Shown here: positions 5,641-6,992 of the stretch, one piece after another | How the letters are laid out: each line of letters starts with the position of its first letter | How positions within the stretch are numbered: position 1 is the first letter of the stretch | Assembly: GCA_016780605.1 (NCBI GenBank) | Contig: JADHLS010000265.1 | Location: forward strand, 1-6,992 | Direction of reading: 5' to 3' | DNA length: 6,992 nt | DNA from: Reyranella sp. | GTDB lineage: Bacteria; Pseudomonadota; Alphaproteobacteria; Reyranellales; Reyranellaceae | Made by a program: the position numbers and the translations under genes | The notes under the pieces: model-generated | Told to the model about the DNA's origin: nothing | Database searches by the model: none | Seen by the model: only the letters and a program-made list of their open reading frames with translations

Positions 5641-6615
5641 ATGCCCGCAATCACACCAGCCACCGGACTCTATGAAAAGGTGAAGTCGGTGATCCTGCCG
5701 GCCGAATGGTCGGAGTTCGCACCCGACGTCGATGCCATCCATCGGCTGAAGCGCGAGAAGAACGCCGTCATCCTCGCCCACAACTACCAGACGCCGGAGA
5801 TCTTCCATGGCGTGGCCGACATCGTCGGCGACAGCCTGGCGCTGGCGCGCGAGGCCATGAAGGTCGATGCCGATGTGATCGTATTGGCGGGCGTGCACTT
5901 CATGGCCGAGACCGCCAAGCTCCTCAACCCAGCCAAGCGCGTATTGATCCCCGATCTGCGTGCCGGCTGCTCGCTCGCCGAATCGATCACGGCGGAAGAC
6001 GTGCGCCTGCTGCGCCAGCGCTGGCCCGGCGTGCCGGTCGTGACCTACGTCAACACCTCGGCGGCAGTGAAGGCCGAGAGCGACATCTGCTGCACCTCGG
6101 GCAACGCGCGCAAGATCGTCGAAAGCCTCGGCGTGCCCAAGGTGATCATGCTGCCCGACGAGTATCTGGCACAGAACATCGCCAAGGAAACCAACGTCGA
6201 GATCATTACCTGGGCGGGACACTGCGAGGTGCACGAGCGCTTCTCACCTGCGGACGTGCGCCAGCTGCGCGCCGGCCATCCCGGCATCGTCGTGCTGGCC
6301 CACCCCGAATGCCCGCCCGAAGTGGTGGCCGAGGCCGACTTCGCTGGTTCCACCGCGGCGATGGCCGATTACGTGACGCGGCAGAAGCCCGGCCGGGTCG
6401 TGCTGATGACCGAGTGCTCGATGAGCGACAACATTGCCGCTCTCAATCCCGGCATCGAGTTCGTGCGGCCCTGCAATCTCTGTCCGCACATGAAGCGCAT
6501 CACCCTGGCCAAGATCCGCCGGGCGCTGGAGACCATGCGGCACGAGGTGACGATCGACCCTTCCGTGGCCGCCGCGGCCCGCCGCGCCGTCGAGCGCATG
6601 CTCGCGGTTCGCTGA
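5641..6615 (+). CDS. nadA: quinolinate synthase NadA
   Basis: Quinolinate synthase condenses iminoaspartate with dihydroxyacetone phosphate to quinolinate, the second step of de novo NAD synthesis from aspartate. It is cytosolic and carries an oxygen-sensitive [4Fe-4S] cluster. The 324 residues are a normal family length. The three cluster cysteines are Cys110 (RAGCSLAE), Cys195 ([10 protein letters not shown]) and Cys281 ([12 protein letters not shown]); their spacings of 85 and 86 fit the family. Cys278 forms a CxxC pair with Cys281. Other signatures are HNYQTPEI (47-54), [40 protein letters not shown] and DFAGSTAAM. The start at ATG 5641 has AGGTG 4 nt upstream. The frame stays open back to TTG 5578, with ATGs at 5590 and 5620, but those lie within or too close to the promoter and operators and would add a hydrophobic stretch that is only translated palindrome. 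It heads an operon with nadB, 11 nt downstream. Confidence 0.97.
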   Translation: MPAITPATGLYEKVKSVILPAEWSEFAPDVDAIHRLKREKNAVILAHNYQTPEIFHGVADIVGDSLALAREAMKVDADVIVLAGVHFMAETAKLLNPAKRVLIPDLRAGCSLAESITAEDVRLLRQRWPGVPVVTYVNTSAAVKAESDICCTSGNARKIVESLGVPKVIMLPDEYLAQNIAKETNVEIITWAGHCEVHERFSPADVRQLRAGHPGIVVLAHPECPPEVVAEADFAGSTAAMADYVTRQKPGRVVLMTECSMSDNIAALNPGIEFVRPCNLCPHMKRITLAKIRRALETMRHEVTIDPSVAAAARRAVERMLAVR

Positions 6616-6626
6616 GGGAGACGACC

Positions 6627-6992
6627 ATGCAGACCATGCGTTCCGACCTCGCCGGCTGTCCCGTCATCATCGGTGGCGGCCTTGCCGGCCTGATGACGGC
6701 GCTGCGGCTGGCGCCGCAGCCCGTGATCCTGGTGGCCAAGGTGCCGCTCAGCGAAGGCGCCGCCTCGGCCTGGGCCCAGGGCGGCATCGCCGCCGCCGTG
6801 GGCGAGGACGACAGGCCGTCGCTGCACGCCGCCGACACCCTGGCCGCCGGTGACGGCCTGACCGATCCTGCCGTGGCCAGCCGCATTGCTGCGGCGGCGC
6901 CGGCCGCCATCATCGAGCTCGAACGCCACGGCGTCGTGTTCGATCGCGATCCGGCCGGCCGCCTGGCGCTCGGCCTCGAAGCGGCGCACGCG
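6627..6992 (+). CDS. nadB: L-aspartate oxidase NadB (N-terminal part, truncated by window edge)
   Basis: L-aspartate oxidase is an FAD enzyme that oxidises L-aspartate to iminoaspartate, the unstable substrate of NadA, so the two genes work as a pair. The visible 122 residues include the FAD-binding loop VIIGGGLAGL (Gly16, Gly18, Gly21), the flavin-contacting EGAASAWAQGGIAAAVG (43-59), HAADTLAAGDGL, and FDRDPAGRLALGLEAAHA at the edge. All are typical NadB N-terminal signatures, and the succinate dehydrogenase-like relatives differ here. The family is about 510-540 residues, so roughly three quarters lies outside. The ATG at 6627 has an excellent GAGGGAG 6 nt upstream, overlapping the nadA stop. 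Gap to nadA is 11 nt, so it is almost certainly in the same transcript and under the same operators. nadC is the likely next gene but is not in the window. Confidence 0.95.
   Translation, partial: MQTMRSDLAGCPVIIGGGLAGLMTALRLAPQPVILVAKVPLSEGAASAWAQGGIAAAVGEDDRPSLHAADTLAAGDGLTDPAVASRIAAAAPAAIIELERHGVVFDRDPAGRLALGLEAAHA

Noticed and set aside
5563..6234. 223-residue minus-strand open frame opposite nadA
   Set aside because: Shadow of nadA: no motif, and it also crosses the operator region.

Overview
The window is G+C-rich chromosomal DNA, roughly two-thirds G+C by eye, packed with genes and with almost no spacer. It most likely comes from an alphaproteobacterium. The best evidence is a NadQ-type NAD regulator (a Nudix-like domain plus winged helix, a type I know from alphaproteobacteria) placed directly before nadA and nadB, with A+T-rich palindromes in front of nadA. 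The genus cannot be read from the sequence.

Layout: (1) 1-963, minus strand: the N-terminal 321 residues of an N-acyl-D-amino-acid deacylase/D-aminoacylase-type amidohydrolase that runs off the left edge. (2) 964-1042: a 79-nt divergent spacer. (3) 1043-4572, plus strand: a tight three-gene catabolic operon. It encodes an old yellow enzyme family flavin oxidoreductase (TTG start), a class III CoA-transferase of the 2-methylfumaryl-CoA (mesaconyl-CoA) isomerase type, and an FAD-dependent aromatic monooxygenase closest to 3-hydroxybenzoate 6-hydroxylase (GTG start, 14-nt overlap with the gene before it). (4) 4602-5528, plus strand: the NAD regulator nadQ, 29 nt after the monooxygenase. (5) 5529-5640: an A+T-rich regulatory island with a sigma70-like promoter and three related palindromic operators whose centres are 31 and 21 bp apart. 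(6) 5641-6615: nadA, complete. (7) 6627-6992: the start of nadB, cut by the right edge.

The right half is de novo NAD synthesis. NadB oxidises L-aspartate to iminoaspartate, and NadA condenses that with dihydroxyacetone phosphate to give quinolinate. NadQ probably represses nadA-nadB at the operators when NAD is plentiful. The left half looks like degradation of an organic acid, perhaps aromatic, through a CoA thioester. The individual families are recognisable, but the pathway formed by this combination is not one I can name. It is the part most likely to be undescribed.

No tRNA, rRNA, CRISPR array, insertion sequence or convincing intrinsic terminator was seen. No stretch over 300 bases lacks a gene.
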